Source: Acidobacteriota bacterium (GTDB lineage: Bacteria; Acidobacteriota; Vicinamibacteria; Vicinamibacterales; UBA8438). Taken from it: DNA of 64,000 nucleotides. The position numbers and the translations under genes are program-made. The stretch spans positions 1 through 64,000 of the forward strand of contig DQNS01000001.1 in NCBI GenBank assembly GCA_015659035.1. The letters run 5' to 3'. The notes beneath the pieces are model-generated. The model ran no database searches, was not told where the DNA came from, and was given only the letters and a program-made list of their open reading frames with translations. Numbering within the stretch: position 1 is the stretch's first letter; the number at the start of each line of letters is the position of its first letter. Shown one piece after another: positions 1 to 11,163 of the stretch.

Positions 1-40
1 ATGTGGCGAACCTCCGAGACAGGACACGAGTGGCACTAGA

Positions 41-577
41 ATGGCTGACACCGGTGAAGACAATTGGAGTGCTTTTGACCCACGGGCGGGAGTTGCGGTG
101 ATGTCGGCGTGTGTCATCCGGGCGGCCACGGTCGACGACCTGGAGACGATTGCCGACTTCAATGCCCGCCTCGCGGAAGAAACCGAGGACACGTCACTCG
201 ATCGCGAGACGGTGCGTCAGGGTGTGCGGGCGCTACTGTCTGACCCCACGCGCGGCGCGTACTACGTGGCGTCTGCCGATGGCCGGATCATCGGCCAGAT
301 CATGCACACCCGCGAGTGGAGCGACTGGCGCAACGGCGACATCTGGTGGATCCAGAGCGTCTATGTGCACCCGGATCACCGCCGGCTGGGTGTGTTCCGA
401 TCGCTCTACGCACACCTGAAGCGGCTGGCCGAATCGGACCCGCGGGTCGTGGGGCTCAGACTCTATGTGGAACTGGACAACCACGCGGCTCAGGCCACCT
501 ACCAGGGTCTAGGGATGACGCGGGCTCGCTACCAGATCATGCAACACCTGTTCGGCGCGGGACGCCGCCCCTCATGA
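41..577 (+). CDS. GNAT family N-acetyltransferase
   Basis: ORF with acetyltransferase pattern (IWWIQSVYVHPDHRRLGVFRSLYAHL, then LYVELDNHAAQATYQGLGM). Exact start uncertain; an internal ATG near 101 is possible. Confidence 0.85.
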   Translation: MADTGEDNWSAFDPRAGVAVMSACVIRAATVDDLETIADFNARLAEETEDTSLDRETVRQGVRALLSDPTRGAYYVASADGRIIGQIMHTREWSDWRNGDIWWIQSVYVHPDHRRLGVFRSLYAHLKRLAESDPRVVGLRLYVELDNHAAQATYQGLGMTRARYQIMQHLFGAGRRPS

Positions 578-1372
578 CGGGTCGTCGTGTCCCATCGCCC
601 ACCTGATCCCCTCCAGCAGATGACGCTGAAACCGTGCGTCATCCCACACCCCGGGTCGGTGTCCCAGTGCCGTGTAGAACACGCGGCCGTCCCCTTCCCG
701 ACGGGTCCATGCGAGGGCGAAGTCCCGGTCGCTTCTCTTGATGCCTGATGCCGCGAGGTCGACCGACCCGACATCGAGGCTCAAGAGCACGTCGACCGCG
801 GCACGGGACCACTGGCGGAACTGGTAGATCTCGTCGTCGATTCTGAACGACGCACCAAGGTGGCGGGTCGAGGGGTGTGTCTGGTCCTCGACACGGACGG
901 TGACCTCCTGTCGCCAGGGGTGACCGTCGAAGTAGCCACCGATGAGGGCCAGGTAGCCGGGCCAGTCATAGAACGTGTCGGTGGCACTGTGCACCCCGAC
1001 AAAACCGCCGCCCCCGCGGACGTAGGCCAGCAACGCGGCCTTCTGGTCGTCACGCATCGGGAGCTCGCCGGTCGTGTAGAAGACGACGGCGTCGTAACGG
1101 TCAAGCATGTCGGCCGTCACCGTCGACGCGTCATGCGACACGGTGACGTCGAACGCACCCGAATCGGCACCGATGCGCCCGAGGACCGCTTCGGAGTGAC
1201 CGAGGACCGCGTGCGCGAAGCCCGCCGATTGCGTGAGATACAGCACCTGGTGTGGCGCGGCCCGCAGGGCCGTCTGCTGGTCGCTCAGCGGCGGCAGCGT
1301 CAGCGTGACGACCCCCACGAAGAAGACGAGAGCTGGCGTGCGGTTGCGCGTCAATCCGGTCGATCCAGTCAT
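572..1372 (-). CDS. ThuA domain-containing protein
   Basis: ORF 572..1648 trimmed to MTGSTGLTRN; contains VLYLTQSAGFAHAVLGHSE, YDAVVFYTTGELPM, GGGFVGVHSATDTFYDWPGYLALIGGYFDGHPW and GRVFYTALGH, typical of ThuA-like domains. Confidence 0.85.
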   Translation of the reverse strand: MTGSTGLTRNRTPALVFFVGVVTLTLPPLSDQQTALRAAPHQVLYLTQSAGFAHAVLGHSEAVLGRIGADSGAFDVTVSHDASTVTADMLDRYDAVVFYTTGELPMRDDQKAALLAYVRGGGGFVGVHSATDTFYDWPGYLALIGGYFDGHPWRQEVTVRVEDQTHPSTRHLGASFRIDDEIYQFRQWSRAAVDVLLSLDVGSVDLAASGIKRSDRDFALAWTRREGDGRVFYTALGHRPGVWDDARFQRHLLEGIRWAMGHDDPS

Positions 1373-1451
1373 GGGGGGATCCTCACATTCCGTGGCGGGG
1401 TCATCGTTGATCGCGCGGGTAGGGACCCATGAGTATCCTAGACTAACTCCA

Positions 1452-2951
1452 ATGGCACTGCTGGGTCTCGATATCGGGACGACGGGCTCGCGGGCGGTGC
1501 TCGTCGATGGCGACGGGCACCTGCTGGCCACGGCGACCGAGCCCCACGAGGCGTTCGCCTCACCGGAAACAGGATGGGCCGAGCAGCACCCGGACGATTG
1601 GTGGCGTGCCGCGCAGCACGCCGTTCGGCGTGTGCTGTCCACCGGCACGGCGGCACCTGGCGATGTGCGAGCCGTCGGGCTGGCCGGTCAGATGCACGGG
1701 GCGGTGCTGCTGGACAGCGCCGACGTCGTCGTCCGACCGGCCATCATCTGGTGCGACCAGCGGACCGACGAGCAGTGTCGCTGGTTGACGGCACATGTCG
1801 GCGCGACACGTCTCGTCGGGCTCGTGTCGAACCCCGCGCTCACCGGGTTCACGCTGCCCAAGCTGCTCTGGGTCCGCGAGCACGAACCGGACACCTGGGC
1901 GCGGGTGGGCGCCGTGCTGTTGCCCAAGGACTACGTGCGGCTGCGGCTGACCGGCGAGCGCGCCACCGACGCCGCCGACGCCTCGGGCACCCTGATGTTC
2001 GATGTCGCGAACCGTCGCTGGTCATCCGAGCTGTTGGTCCTGACCGGAATCGAACCCGCATGGCTGCCGGTCGTCCATGAGGGCCCGGCCATCACGGGCC
2101 GGGTGACCGGTGCCGGGGCACAGGCCACGGGCCTCCGGGTCGGCACGCCCGTCGTGGCGGGTGGGGGCGACCAGGCGGCCGGAGCCGTTGGCATGGGTAT
2201 CGTGAGGCCCGGTACAGTCAGTGGCACCATCGGCACCTCCGGCGTGGTCTTCGCCGCGACCGACCGACCCGCGCTGGACCCGCTCGGGCGCGTCCACACG
2301 TTCTGTCACGCGGTGCCGGACCGCTGGCACGTCATGGGAGTGACGCAGGGTGCCGGTCTGTCGCTGCGATGGTTCAAGGATACTTTTGGCGTGGGTGGCC
2401 CCGGTGGCCATGCCGGTCGGGATCCCTACGACCTGCTGTGCGACGAGGCCGCACAGGCACCCGTCGGGTCCGACGGTGTGACCTGGGCCCCGTATCTAAT
2501 GGGCGAGCGCACCCCCCACCTCGACCCGCACGCGCGCGCCGCGCTGGTCGGGTTGTCGGCGTCACACACACGCGCGCACGTCACGCGCGCGATCCTGGAG
2601 GGGGTCGCGTTCAGCCTGAGAGAGAGTCTCACGATCATCGAAGACATGGGATTGCCCGTCACGCGGATTCGCCTGGGTGGTGGTGGCGCCCGCTCGCCCC
2701 TGTGGCGACAGATCCAGGCTGATGTCTACGGTCAGACGGTCGAGGTGCTGGCGGCCGAGGAGGGTGCGGCCTATGGCGCGGCGCTGCTCGCCGGCGTCGG
2801 GTGCGGCGTGTGGAGCACCGTCGACGAGGCGTGCGACCGGGTCGTCCGTGTGGCCGAGACGATCCACGCGGTACCCGAGCACGTGGCGATCCTCGACGAG
2901 CGCTACAATCGGTTCCGCACGCTGTATCGAGCGCTGCACCCGACACCATGA
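1452..2951 (+). CDS. xylB: Xylulokinase (FGGY family)
   Basis: [19 protein letters not shown] start, [49 protein letters not shown]; directly followed by xylose isomerase. Confidence 0.93.
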   Translation: MALLGLDIGTTGSRAVLVDGDGHLLATATEPHEAFASPETGWAEQHPDDWWRAAQHAVRRVLSTGTAAPGDVRAVGLAGQMHGAVLLDSADVVVRPAIIWCDQRTDEQCRWLTAHVGATRLVGLVSNPALTGFTLPKLLWVREHEPDTWARVGAVLLPKDYVRLRLTGERATDAADASGTLMFDVANRRWSSELLVLTGIEPAWLPVVHEGPAITGRVTGAGAQATGLRVGTPVVAGGGDQAAGAVGMGIVRPGTVSGTIGTSGVVFAATDRPALDPLGRVHTFCHAVPDRWHVMGVTQGAGLSLRWFKDTFGVGGPGGHAGRDPYDLLCDEAAQAPVGSDGVTWAPYLMGERTPHLDPHARAALVGLSASHTRAHVTRAILEGVAFSLRESLTIIEDMGLPVTRIRLGGGGARSPLWRQIQADVYGQTVEVLAAEEGAAYGAALLAGVGCGVWSTVDEACDRVVRVAETIHAVPEHVAILDERYNRFRTLYRALHPTP

Positions 2952-2961
2952 CCCACGACCC

Positions 2962-4131
2962 ATGACCACCGACCCGTTCGAACCCCGACCTGAGCACAAG
3001 TTCTCGTTCGGCTTGTGGACGGTGGGCAACCCTGGCCGCGATCCGTTCGGCGACCCCGTCCGCCCCCGCTTGTCTCCTGGTGAGATCGCGGCGCTGCTCG
3101 GCGAGGTTGGGGCCTGGGGCGTCAACCTCCACGACAACGACCTCGTGCCGATAGACGCCACCCCCGCCGAACGCGATCGGATCGTGCGGGACTTCGGCCA
3201 GGCCTGCGAGCGACATGGTCTCGTCGTCCCGATGGTCACGACCAACCTCTTCACCGACCCCGCGTTCAAGGACGGTGCCTTTACCGCCAACGACCCGGCG
3301 GTCCGCGCGCTGGGTGTACAGAAGGCGATGGGAGCCATGGACATCGGTGCCCAGCTGGGGGCCAAGATCCTGGTCATGTGGGGAGGGCGCGAGGGCACGG
3401 AAACTGACGGGTGCCGCCGACCGGATGTCGCGATTCAGCGGTTGCGGGAAGCGGTCAATTTTCTCTGCGAGTACTCGATCAGCAACAAATACGACTACCG
3501 GTTCGCGCTGGAAGCCAAGCCGAACGAGCCGCGAAGCGACCTCTACATGGCCACCACCGGCGCCTACCTTGGGTTCATTCCGACCCTCGACCATCCGGAG
3601 CTGGTCGGGGTCAACCCCGAGGTGGCGCACGAGCACATGGCCGGGCTGAACATGACCCATGCCGTCGCGCAGGCCTGGGAAGCGGGCAAGCTGTTCCACA
3701 TCGACCTGAACGACCAGGTGATCGGACGATACGACCAGGACTTTCGTTTCGGGGCGGCCAACCCGAAGGCGGCGTTCTGGCTCGTGAAGTTTCTCGAGGA
3801 GGTCGGCTACGCGGGGCCACGCCATTTCGACGCGCACGCGTATCGCACGGAGGGGCTCGAGGGCGTCAAGGACTTCGCCCGCGGATGCATGCGGACGTAT
3901 CTGATCCTGAAGGACAAAGCCGTGCGGTGGATCGCCGACCCCGAGATCAGCGAGCTCGTTGCGGAGCTGGACCGCGGCTCACAGCCGTCACCGCCGATCG
4001 GGCAGTACAGCGACGCCACCGCGCGCGCGCTTCGGGAGCACCGGTTCGACCGCCAGGCGCTCGGTGCGCGCGAGCTGGCCTACGAGCGTCTCGACCAGCT
4101 GACGATCGAGATCCTGCTGGGAGTGCGGTAG
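2962..4131 (+). CDS. xylA: Xylose isomerase
   Basis: [69 protein letters not shown] and [11 protein letters not shown] match the Streptomyces-type xylose isomerase family. Confidence 0.95.
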   Translation: MTTDPFEPRPEHKFSFGLWTVGNPGRDPFGDPVRPRLSPGEIAALLGEVGAWGVNLHDNDLVPIDATPAERDRIVRDFGQACERHGLVVPMVTTNLFTDPAFKDGAFTANDPAVRALGVQKAMGAMDIGAQLGAKILVMWGGREGTETDGCRRPDVAIQRLREAVNFLCEYSISNKYDYRFALEAKPNEPRSDLYMATTGAYLGFIPTLDHPELVGVNPEVAHEHMAGLNMTHAVAQAWEAGKLFHIDLNDQVIGRYDQDFRFGAANPKAAFWLVKFLEEVGYAGPRHFDAHAYRTEGLEGVKDFARGCMRTYLILKDKAVRWIADPEISELVAELDRGSQPSPPIGQYSDATARALREHRFDRQALGARELAYERLDQLTIEILLGVR

Positions 4132-4255
4132 CCACCCGGTTGACCGACCGCGTCGGGGCGGAACCCGGCCACCGCATGCTGTCACTCCGGTGACAGACAC
4201 CATGATCGGCCGTACCAGCACATCGAAACAGCGAGTGTGATATCAGTGTTCGGCC

Positions 4256-5245
4256 ATGGCACGACATGTGACGTTGTTCACGGGACAGTGGGCCGACCTG
4301 CCGCTCGGGGAACTGGCCCCGAAGGCGCGCGGCTTCGGGTTCGACGGGCTGGAGCTGGCCTGCTGGGGAGACCATCTCGACGTCGACCGCGCGGCCACCG
4401 ACCAGGCCTACTGTGACGCCCGGACGGCGCTCCTGGCTGCACACGACCTCGGGTGCTGGGCGATCTCGCATCACCTGGCCGGACAGCTGGTGTGTGACCT
4501 CAACGATGCGCGGTCGGACGCGTTTGCGCCCGCGGCGACGCACGGGAACCCCGACGCCAAGCGTGAATGGGCTGTCGAGACGATGAAGAACACCGCGCGT
4601 GCTGCGCGGAACCTCGGCGTCCCGGTCGTCTGCGGCTTCACCGGGTCGTCGATCTGGCACCTGCTCTATTCCTTTCCGCCGGTGACACCGGAGATGATCG
4701 ACGCCGGCTATCGGCAGTTTGCCGAGCTGTGGCACCCGATCCTGGATGTCTTCGACGAGTGTGGCGTGCGGTTCGCCCTCGAGGTGCATCCGACCGAGAT
4801 CGCCTTCGACATCGTGAGCGCGCACCGCGCGCTCGAGGCTCTCGACCGGCGGGAGGCATTTGGCTTCAATTTCGACCCGAGCCACCTCGAGTGGCAGGGG
4901 ATGGAGCCGGCCCGGTTCATCGACGAGTTCCCGGACCGGATCTACCACGTGCACATGAAGGACGCGGCGGTGACCCTGGACGGTCGCACGGGCCTGCTGT
5001 CCTCGCATCTGCCGTTCGGCGTCCCGGAACGCGGCTGGGACTTCCGCTCGGTGGGCCGCGGAGATGTCGACTTCGAGGCGATCATCCGGGCGCTGAATCG
5101 GGTCGGCTATGGGGGCCCGCTGTCGGTCGAGTGGGAAGACTCCGGGATGGACCGCGAGCACGGCGCCCGCGAATCGTGCGCGTTCGTCCGGGAGATCGAC
5201 TTCGCCCCGTCGCGCGTCGCCTTCGACGCCGCCTTCGACAAATGA
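4256..5245 (+). CDS. Sugar phosphate isomerase/epimerase (xylose isomerase-like TIM barrel)
   Basis: [64 protein letters not shown]. Confidence 0.88.
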   Translation: MARHVTLFTGQWADLPLGELAPKARGFGFDGLELACWGDHLDVDRAATDQAYCDARTALLAAHDLGCWAISHHLAGQLVCDLNDARSDAFAPAATHGNPDAKREWAVETMKNTARAARNLGVPVVCGFTGSSIWHLLYSFPPVTPEMIDAGYRQFAELWHPILDVFDECGVRFALEVHPTEIAFDIVSAHRALEALDRREAFGFNFDPSHLEWQGMEPARFIDEFPDRIYHVHMKDAAVTLDGRTGLLSSHLPFGVPERGWDFRSVGRGDVDFEAIIRALNRVGYGGPLSVEWEDSGMDREHGARESCAFVREIDFAPSRVAFDAAFDK

Positions 5246-5258
5246 CGGACGCGACGAC

Positions 5259-6422
5259 ATGACGACACTCCGCATGGGCATGGTCGGTGGCGGCCCCGGC
5301 GCGTTCATCGGTGACGTGCATCGACGGGCGGCCTGTCTCGACGGCGACGTCGAGCTCGTGGCCGGGGCATTCTCGGCGAGCCCGTCGAAGTCGAGACGCA
5401 AGGGACGCGAGCTCGGGTTGAGTCGCGCTCGGACCTATGACTCGTATCTCGACATGGTCGAGCGGGAACGGGCGTTGCCCGAGGACCAGCGGATCGACTT
5501 CGTCTCCGTCGTGACACCGAACCACCTGCACTGTCCGGTGGCGACGGCCTTTCTGGAGGCCGGTTTCCACGTGGTCTGTGACAAGCCGATGACGTTGGAT
5601 GTGCCGGAAGCGCGACGGCTCAAGCAGGTCGTCACACGGTCGCGACGGGTGTTCGCGCTGACCCACAACTACACCGGCTATCCGATGGTGAAGCTGGCGC
5701 GCGACCTCGTGCGCCAGGGCGATCTGGGTCGGCTGCGCAAGGTCGTCGTCCAGTACCCGCAGGGGTGGCTCTCGACGCGTCTCGAGCAGGCGGGTCTGAA
5801 GCAGGCCGAGTGGCGAACCGACCCGACGCGCAGCGGCGCGGCGGGCTGTATCGGCGACATCGGGACGCATGCTGAAAACCTCGCCGAGTACATCACGGGC
5901 CTGCAGATCGTCGAGCTGTGTGCCGATCTGACGACGTTTGTTCGCGGTCGGCGTCTCGATGACGACGGCACCGTGCTGCTCCGGTTGCAGCGCGGAGTCC
6001 GGGGCGTGCTGCTCGCCAGCCAGATCGCGGTCGGGGAGGAGAACGGGCTGGCGATCCGCGTCTACGGCGAGGAGAAGGGTCTCGAATGGCACCAGGAGCA
6101 CCCGAACACGCTCACCCTCAGGTCGCAGGACGGGCCGCTCGAGGTCTGGAGCCGTGGACACGGCTACGTCGAGGCCCGGAGCCCCGCCGCCGCCAGAGCC
6201 ACCCGGCTGCCCGCGGGACACCCCGAGGCGTTTCTGGAAGCGTTTGCGAACGTCTATCGGAACGCCGCAGACACCATCCGCGCACGTCGCGCCCGGACGC
6301 GGCCCGACCCGCTCGCGCGCGACTTTCCAACCGTGGACGACGGTCTCCGGGGGATGGTGTTCATCGAGACCGTCGTCAAAAGCGCACGCTCGACGCGAAA
6401 GTGGCTGAAGGTGCCGCGGTAG
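5259..6422 (+). CDS. Gfo/Idh/MocA family oxidoreductase
   Basis: Start trimmed to [25 protein letters not shown]; contains [40 protein letters not shown]. Confidence 0.92.
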   Translation: MTTLRMGMVGGGPGAFIGDVHRRAACLDGDVELVAGAFSASPSKSRRKGRELGLSRARTYDSYLDMVERERALPEDQRIDFVSVVTPNHLHCPVATAFLEAGFHVVCDKPMTLDVPEARRLKQVVTRSRRVFALTHNYTGYPMVKLARDLVRQGDLGRLRKVVVQYPQGWLSTRLEQAGLKQAEWRTDPTRSGAAGCIGDIGTHAENLAEYITGLQIVELCADLTTFVRGRRLDDDGTVLLRLQRGVRGVLLASQIAVGEENGLAIRVYGEEKGLEWHQEHPNTLTLRSQDGPLEVWSRGHGYVEARSPAAARATRLPAGHPEAFLEAFANVYRNAADTIRARRARTRPDPLARDFPTVDDGLRGMVFIETVVKSARSTRKWLKVPR

Positions 6423-6455
6423 CTGACGTAGAATCGGTGACACTGGCGCAGCAGG

Positions 6456-8162
6456 ATGGCGAGGCTTCAACCCACCCCGGAGATCCACGATGTGGTCGTC
6501 ATCGGCTCGGGGGCCGGTGGCGGCACCGTGGCGCACGTGCTGACCGGCCTCGGTGTGCAGGTGACCCTGCTCGAGGCGGGGCCGATGCTCGATCCGTATC
6601 GCGACTTCAAGGAGCATCAGTGGCCCTACGACGTCGACCATCGGGGTGCCAATGAAGACGGGAGCCGATATCTCAACGCCCGGTCGCGTAGCTACTTCAG
6701 CACCACGAGTGGCGGATGGGAGCTGGAGGGCGAGCCGTACACGGTGGGCGACGGCAGCGAGTTTCAGTGGTTCCGGTCGCGGGTCATCGGCGGTCGCACC
6801 AACCACTACGGTCGCATGAGCTTCCGGTTCTCCGACTACGACTTCAAGCCCTACGACCGAGACGGCCTGGGCACGAACTGGCCGATCGGCTACGACGACA
6901 TTGCGCCGTACTACGACAAGGCTGAAACGCTCATCGGCGTCACCGGCAGTCACGAAGGTATTCGCAGCGCCCCGGACGGGGTCTTCCAGGACCCACCAGC
7001 CCCCAAGGCCCACGAACTGCTGATCAAGGCGGCGAGCGAACGGCTCGGCATTCCCTGTATCCCGAATCGACGCGCCATCCTGACTCGCCCGCTGAACGGA
7101 CGCCCGGCGTGCCACTACTGCGGACAGTGTGGGCGGGGCTGTCGAGCCGCCTCCAACTACTCGTCGAGCCAGGTGCAGATCTTCCCGGCGCTCGAGACCG
7201 GCCGGCTCCGGATTCTCGACCAGGCGATGGCCCGGGAGATCGTAACCGACGGAAACGGCAAGGTCACCGACGTGATCTACATGGACAAGCGCACGCGGCA
7301 AGAGCGGCGGCTGCAATGTCGAGTGCTCGTGCTCGCGGCGAGCGCCTGCGAATCGGCGCGCATCCTGCTCAACTCGAAGACGTCCGAGTTCCCCAACGGT
7401 GTCGCCAACAGCTCCGGCGTGGTCGGCCGGTTTCTGATGGACACGGTTGGCTTCGGTCTGTCGGCGCGTGTGCCCAGCCTCGAGGGGCTCCCTCGCTACA
7501 ACAGCGACGGTGCCGGCGGGGCGCATCTGTATATGCCCTGGTGGGGGTGGGAGCGGCAGCAGCGGCTGGGATTCCCGCGCGGGTATCACATCGAGATCGG
7601 CGGCGGGTACGGCATGCCCGGCATCGGATCGTTCGCGCGCGTGGCGCGGGAAAGCGGGTATGGGGCCGGCTTGAAGGCGCAGGCGCGCCGCGAGTACGGT
7701 ACCTCGATCAGCTTCCAGGGTCGTGGCGAGATGATCCCGAACAATTTCACCTACTGCGAGATCGACCCCGACACCGTCGACCGGTGGGGCATTCCCGTGC
7801 TGCGGTTTCACTTCAAGTGGAGCGACTACGAGCGCGACCAGGCCAGACACATGGCCGAGACCTTCCGCGCGCTCATCGACACCATGGGGGGCGTGGCACG
7901 CGGGCCGTCGACCCGCGACGCCTCCGGCATTTCGGTGGGGGGCAGCATCATCCACGAGGTGGGAACCGCGCGTATGGGGAGCAACTCGCGCACCTCGGTG
8001 CTCAACGGCTTTTGCCAGACCCACGACGTCGACAACCTGTTCGTGTGCGATGGCGCATCATTCGTCGGCAACCCCGACAAGAACCCGACGCTGACGATCA
8101 ACGCGCTGGCGTGGCGGGCATCGGAGTACATGGCCGAGGAGATGCAAAGGGGCAACCTGTGA
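6456..8162 (+). CDS. GMC family oxidoreductase
   Basis: DVVVIGSGAGGGTVAHVLTGLGVQVTLLEAG FAD motif; C-terminal GGSIIHEVGTARMGS...VCDGASFVGNPDKNPTLTINALAWRASEYM. Confidence 0.92.
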   Translation: MARLQPTPEIHDVVVIGSGAGGGTVAHVLTGLGVQVTLLEAGPMLDPYRDFKEHQWPYDVDHRGANEDGSRYLNARSRSYFSTTSGGWELEGEPYTVGDGSEFQWFRSRVIGGRTNHYGRMSFRFSDYDFKPYDRDGLGTNWPIGYDDIAPYYDKAETLIGVTGSHEGIRSAPDGVFQDPPAPKAHELLIKAASERLGIPCIPNRRAILTRPLNGRPACHYCGQCGRGCRAASNYSSSQVQIFPALETGRLRILDQAMAREIVTDGNGKVTDVIYMDKRTRQERRLQCRVLVLAASACESARILLNSKTSEFPNGVANSSGVVGRFLMDTVGFGLSARVPSLEGLPRYNSDGAGGAHLYMPWWGWERQQRLGFPRGYHIEIGGGYGMPGIGSFARVARESGYGAGLKAQARREYGTSISFQGRGEMIPNNFTYCEIDPDTVDRWGIPVLRFHFKWSDYERDQARHMAETFRALIDTMGGVARGPSTRDASGISVGGSIIHEVGTARMGSNSRTSVLNGFCQTHDVDNLFVCDGASFVGNPDKNPTLTINALAWRASEYMAEEMQRGNL

Positions 8163-8196
8163 GGGCGAATGCTCCAAGGAGGCAGAAGTCAGGAGG

Positions 8197-8261
8197 CCCT
8201 TCGACGGGACTCAGGGCAGGCAGGAAGCCCTTCGACGGGGCTCAGGGCAGGCAGGAGGAAG
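8197..8261. repeat. Two tandem copies of CCCTTCGACGGGRCTCAGGGCAGGCAGG
   Basis: CCCTTCGACGGGACTCAGGGCAGGCAGGAAG (8197-8227) and CCCTTCGACGGGGCTCAGGGCAGGCAGGAGGAAG (8228-8261) read directly. Confidence 0.9.
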
Positions 8262-8305
8262 CCGGGGGGCTTCGCCAGCTTCACGTTCAGAGACATACGG
8301 CAGGG

Positions 8306-8935
8306 GTGAGAGTGGACCAGGTTTCGCAGGTATCGCGGCGGCAGGTGCTGAAACAGCTGGCACTGGCCATCACGGCCGCCGGCTCTGGCGCGTTCAACCT
8401 CGAGGCGGCGCGCGTGGTCCATGCCCTGGCCGGGGAGGAGCGCCAGGCGGGCGGCTATGCGCTGAAGGGACTGACCCAGCACGAGTTCGCGACGGTGTCG
8501 CGGCTGGCCGAGCTGATCGTACCGGCGGATGAGGGTGGCGGGAGCGGTGTCGATGCCGGGGCGCCTGAGTTCATCGACCTGCTGTGTAGCCAGAATGACG
8601 AGCTGGCCGACATCTATCGGGGTGGGCTGGCCTGGATCGACGCCACGATGCGCCGGCGCGACGGCACCCGCTTCGTCGATGCACCAGCGGCGCGGCAGAC
8701 CGCGCTGCTCGACGCGCTGGTCAGTGCTGAGCGGGCCGGGCGGGCCCAGACCGCGGGTGACCTCGGCCCGGGCGTAGCCTTCTTCAACTGGATACGACGG
8801 ATGACCGTCGATGCCTACTACACGAGCCCGATCGGCATCGCCGATGTGCGGTATCAGGGCAACGCCGTGTTGACAGGGTTCGAGGTGCCGCCGGAAGCGG
8901 TGGACTTCATCAATCGGCGGATCGAGGAGATGTAG
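8306..8935 (+). CDS. Gluconate 2-dehydrogenase subunit 3 family protein
   Basis: In-frame GTG starts at 8306/8312; SRRQVLKQLALAITAAGSGAFNLEAA signal-like start, TVSRLAELIVPADEGGGSG, MTVDAYYTSPIGIADVRYQGN; follows a GMC partner gene. Confidence 0.78.
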   Translation: MRVDQVSQVSRRQVLKQLALAITAAGSGAFNLEAARVVHALAGEERQAGGYALKGLTQHEFATVSRLAELIVPADEGGGSGVDAGAPEFIDLLCSQNDELADIYRGGLAWIDATMRRRDGTRFVDAPAARQTALLDALVSAERAGRAQTAGDLGPGVAFFNWIRRMTVDAYYTSPIGIADVRYQGNAVLTGFEVPPEAVDFINRRIEEM

Positions 8936-9113
8936 CCCCAGCCGCTGTGCTTGAGGAACACACGCCTCTCTGGGTGCTCCCGTCTCTTGTCGCGGCGACA
9001 GTGGAGCTTGCGGCCCCGGCCGTTGCCGGCGAAGATCAGCGCCAGCCCCCGGACCTTGTCCCGTCGGTCACGGCTCTCCGTCCGACCACTATCCTCAACT
9101 AAGGAGGCTCGAT

Positions 9114-11096
9114 ATGTCGAAGGCGACGGTTCACCGCGCACTGCGATACGTTGCCCTCGCCGTCGCACTTGCCCTCCAGGCGGCGGTCCCGGCCGCGGCC
9201 GGCCAGACGGGCGAATGGCGCGCGTATGCGGCCGACAAGGCCAGCACCAAGTACACCCCGCTCGATCAAATCAACGCGGACACCGTGCAGGACCTCCGCG
9301 TGGTCTGGCGGCAGTCGACGATTCCCGATGACACGCGGCAGGGGAACACGATGCGGGCGCCCGGCGGGTCGCAGAACACGCCGCTCATGGCCGATGGCCT
9401 CATCTACATCAGCACGGCCCTCGGCATGGTGGCCGCGCTCGACGCCGCCACAGGCCAGGTGGTCTGGTTCGACGCGCCGCCGGCGCGCGAGGGTCAGGGG
9501 ACCGCACGCGGCTTCGCGACACGGGGCGTGGCGTACTGGACCGACGGCAGCGATGCGCGGGTCCTCGCAGTCATCGGCTCGCGGCTCGTCTCGCTGAACG
9601 CGAAGACCGGCGCACGCGACCCGGATTTCGGCGACGGGGGCGAGGTCGACCTCGTCCAGGGCTACGACGACCGGACGGTCAACAGCTTCCGCTGGCGGTC
9701 GGCGCCGCTCGTCGTCAACGATGTCGTGGTGATCGGCTCGGCCATCGGCGACATCATCAGCGCCACGATGCCGGCGCTGAAAGAGATGCCGCCCGGAGAC
9801 GTGCGCGGGTTCGACGTGCGTACCGGCGAGCAGCTCTGGATCTTCCACACCATCGCGCGTGAAGGCGAGCCGGGCAACGAGACGTGGCTGACGGGCCTCA
9901 ACGAGGACCGCGCGTCGTGGGAATACACCGGCAACACCAACATGTGGGCCTCGCCGAGCGCCGACGCGGAGCTCGGCTACGTCTACCTGCCGCTGTCGAC
10001 CCCGACCGGTGACTACTACGGCGGACACCGGCCCGGCGACAACCTGTTCGCCGAAAGCCTGGTCTGTCTGGACGCGACAACCGGGGAGCGGATCTGGCAC
10101 TTCCAGGCGGTCCACCACGGCCTGTGGGACTACGACTTTCCCGCCGCGCCGACGCTGGTGGACATCACGGTGGACGGGCGCGAGGTCAAGGCGGTCGCCA
10201 TCACCAGCAAGCAGGCGAACACGTATGTGTTCGACCGCGTCACCGGCGAGCCGGTCTGGCCGATCGAGGAGCGACCGGTCCCGCGGGGCGACGTGCCGGG
10301 CGAGTGGTACGCGGCGACACAGCCGTTCCCCACAAAGCCACCGGCGTACGACCAGCAGGGGGTGACGATCGACGACCTCATCGATTTCACGCCGGAGCTG
10401 CGCGACGAGGCGATCGCCATGCTCGACGACTATGTCTGGGGGCCGTTCTTCACACCGCCGACGCTCATCGACGACCGTCCGGGCGGCACCCAGGGCTCGC
10501 TGGTGGTCCCCGGTCTGGTTGGGGGCACCGACTGGAACGGCGCCGGGGTCGATCCGGAGACCGGCATCCTCTATGTCCCGTCCGTGCACAGCGGGACCGT
10601 CGTCGGGCTGGGCCGCTCCGAGCACCCGCGGTCCGACGTCAACTGGGTCATGAAGGGGGCACGACATATTCCGGGCCCGCAGGGGCTGCCGCTTTTCAAG
10701 CCGCCCTACGGCCGTCTCGTGGCGATCGATCTCAACGCGGGCACGATCCTCTGGACGGTCGCCAACGGCGATGGACCGCGCGACCACCCGGCCATCCGGC
10801 ACCTGGACCTGCCGCCACTCGGGCAGGGCGGACGCGCCGCCCCACTGGTGACCAAGACCTTCGTGTTTCTTGGCGAGGGAGCGAACGTCGGGGCCGCCTT
10901 CCTGCCACCCGGCAGCGGCGGCAAGATGTTCCGGGCCTACGACAAGGCGACGGGCGACGTGGTCTGGGAGATGGAACTGCCGGGCGGCACGACGGCCGCC
11001 CCGATGAGCTACATGGTCGACCAGAAGCAGTACATCGTGGTGACGGTCGGCTGGGACGACATGCCGAGCGAGTATGTGGCGCTCGCGCTGCCGTGA
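9114..11096 (+). CDS. PQQ-dependent dehydrogenase (quinoprotein, beta-propeller)
   Basis: [89 protein letters not shown]. Confidence 0.92.
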   Translation: MSKATVHRALRYVALAVALALQAAVPAAAGQTGEWRAYAADKASTKYTPLDQINADTVQDLRVVWRQSTIPDDTRQGNTMRAPGGSQNTPLMADGLIYISTALGMVAALDAATGQVVWFDAPPAREGQGTARGFATRGVAYWTDGSDARVLAVIGSRLVSLNAKTGARDPDFGDGGEVDLVQGYDDRTVNSFRWRSAPLVVNDVVVIGSAIGDIISATMPALKEMPPGDVRGFDVRTGEQLWIFHTIAREGEPGNETWLTGLNEDRASWEYTGNTNMWASPSADAELGYVYLPLSTPTGDYYGGHRPGDNLFAESLVCLDATTGERIWHFQAVHHGLWDYDFPAAPTLVDITVDGREVKAVAITSKQANTYVFDRVTGEPVWPIEERPVPRGDVPGEWYAATQPFPTKPPAYDQQGVTIDDLIDFTPELRDEAIAMLDDYVWGPFFTPPTLIDDRPGGTQGSLVVPGLVGGTDWNGAGVDPETGILYVPSVHSGTVVGLGRSEHPRSDVNWVMKGARHIPGPQGLPLFKPPYGRLVAIDLNAGTILWTVANGDGPRDHPAIRHLDLPPLGQGGRAAPLVTKTFVFLGEGANVGAAFLPPGSGGKMFRAYDKATGDVVWEMELPGGTTAAPMSYMVDQKQYIVVTVGWDDMPSEYVALALP

Positions 11097-11163
11097 GCCC
11101 CTCACCCCGACCCTCAGAGGGAGGAGGGAAACCAGGGCGCGTGTCGTGTGCCCGAGTGGCGAT

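Noticed and set aside
1-39. ATG TGG CGA ... CAC TAG at the left edge as a CDS end
   Set aside because: Only 12 codons are visible before a stop; cannot be told apart from chance without upstream sequence.
4180-4195. TGTCAC-TCCG-GTGACA hairpin after xylA
   Set aside because: Clear 6-bp palindrome but too short and without a T-tract to claim a terminator or regulator site.
5082-8024. 980-aa antisense ORF (minus), and similarly 9099..11321, 48320..50038, 14237..15832 and 3947..5401
   Set aside because: Antisense to well-recognised genes; composition (R/H/V/D-rich without domain patterns) is typical of open antisense frames in high-GC DNA.
8854-9168. Minus ORF across the gap before the PQQ gene (RDKVRGLALIFAGNGRGRKLHCRRDKRREHPERRVFLKHSGWGY)
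   Set aside because: Looked at as a possible transposase or gene remnant; no family could be recognised and it overlaps both neighbouring genes.
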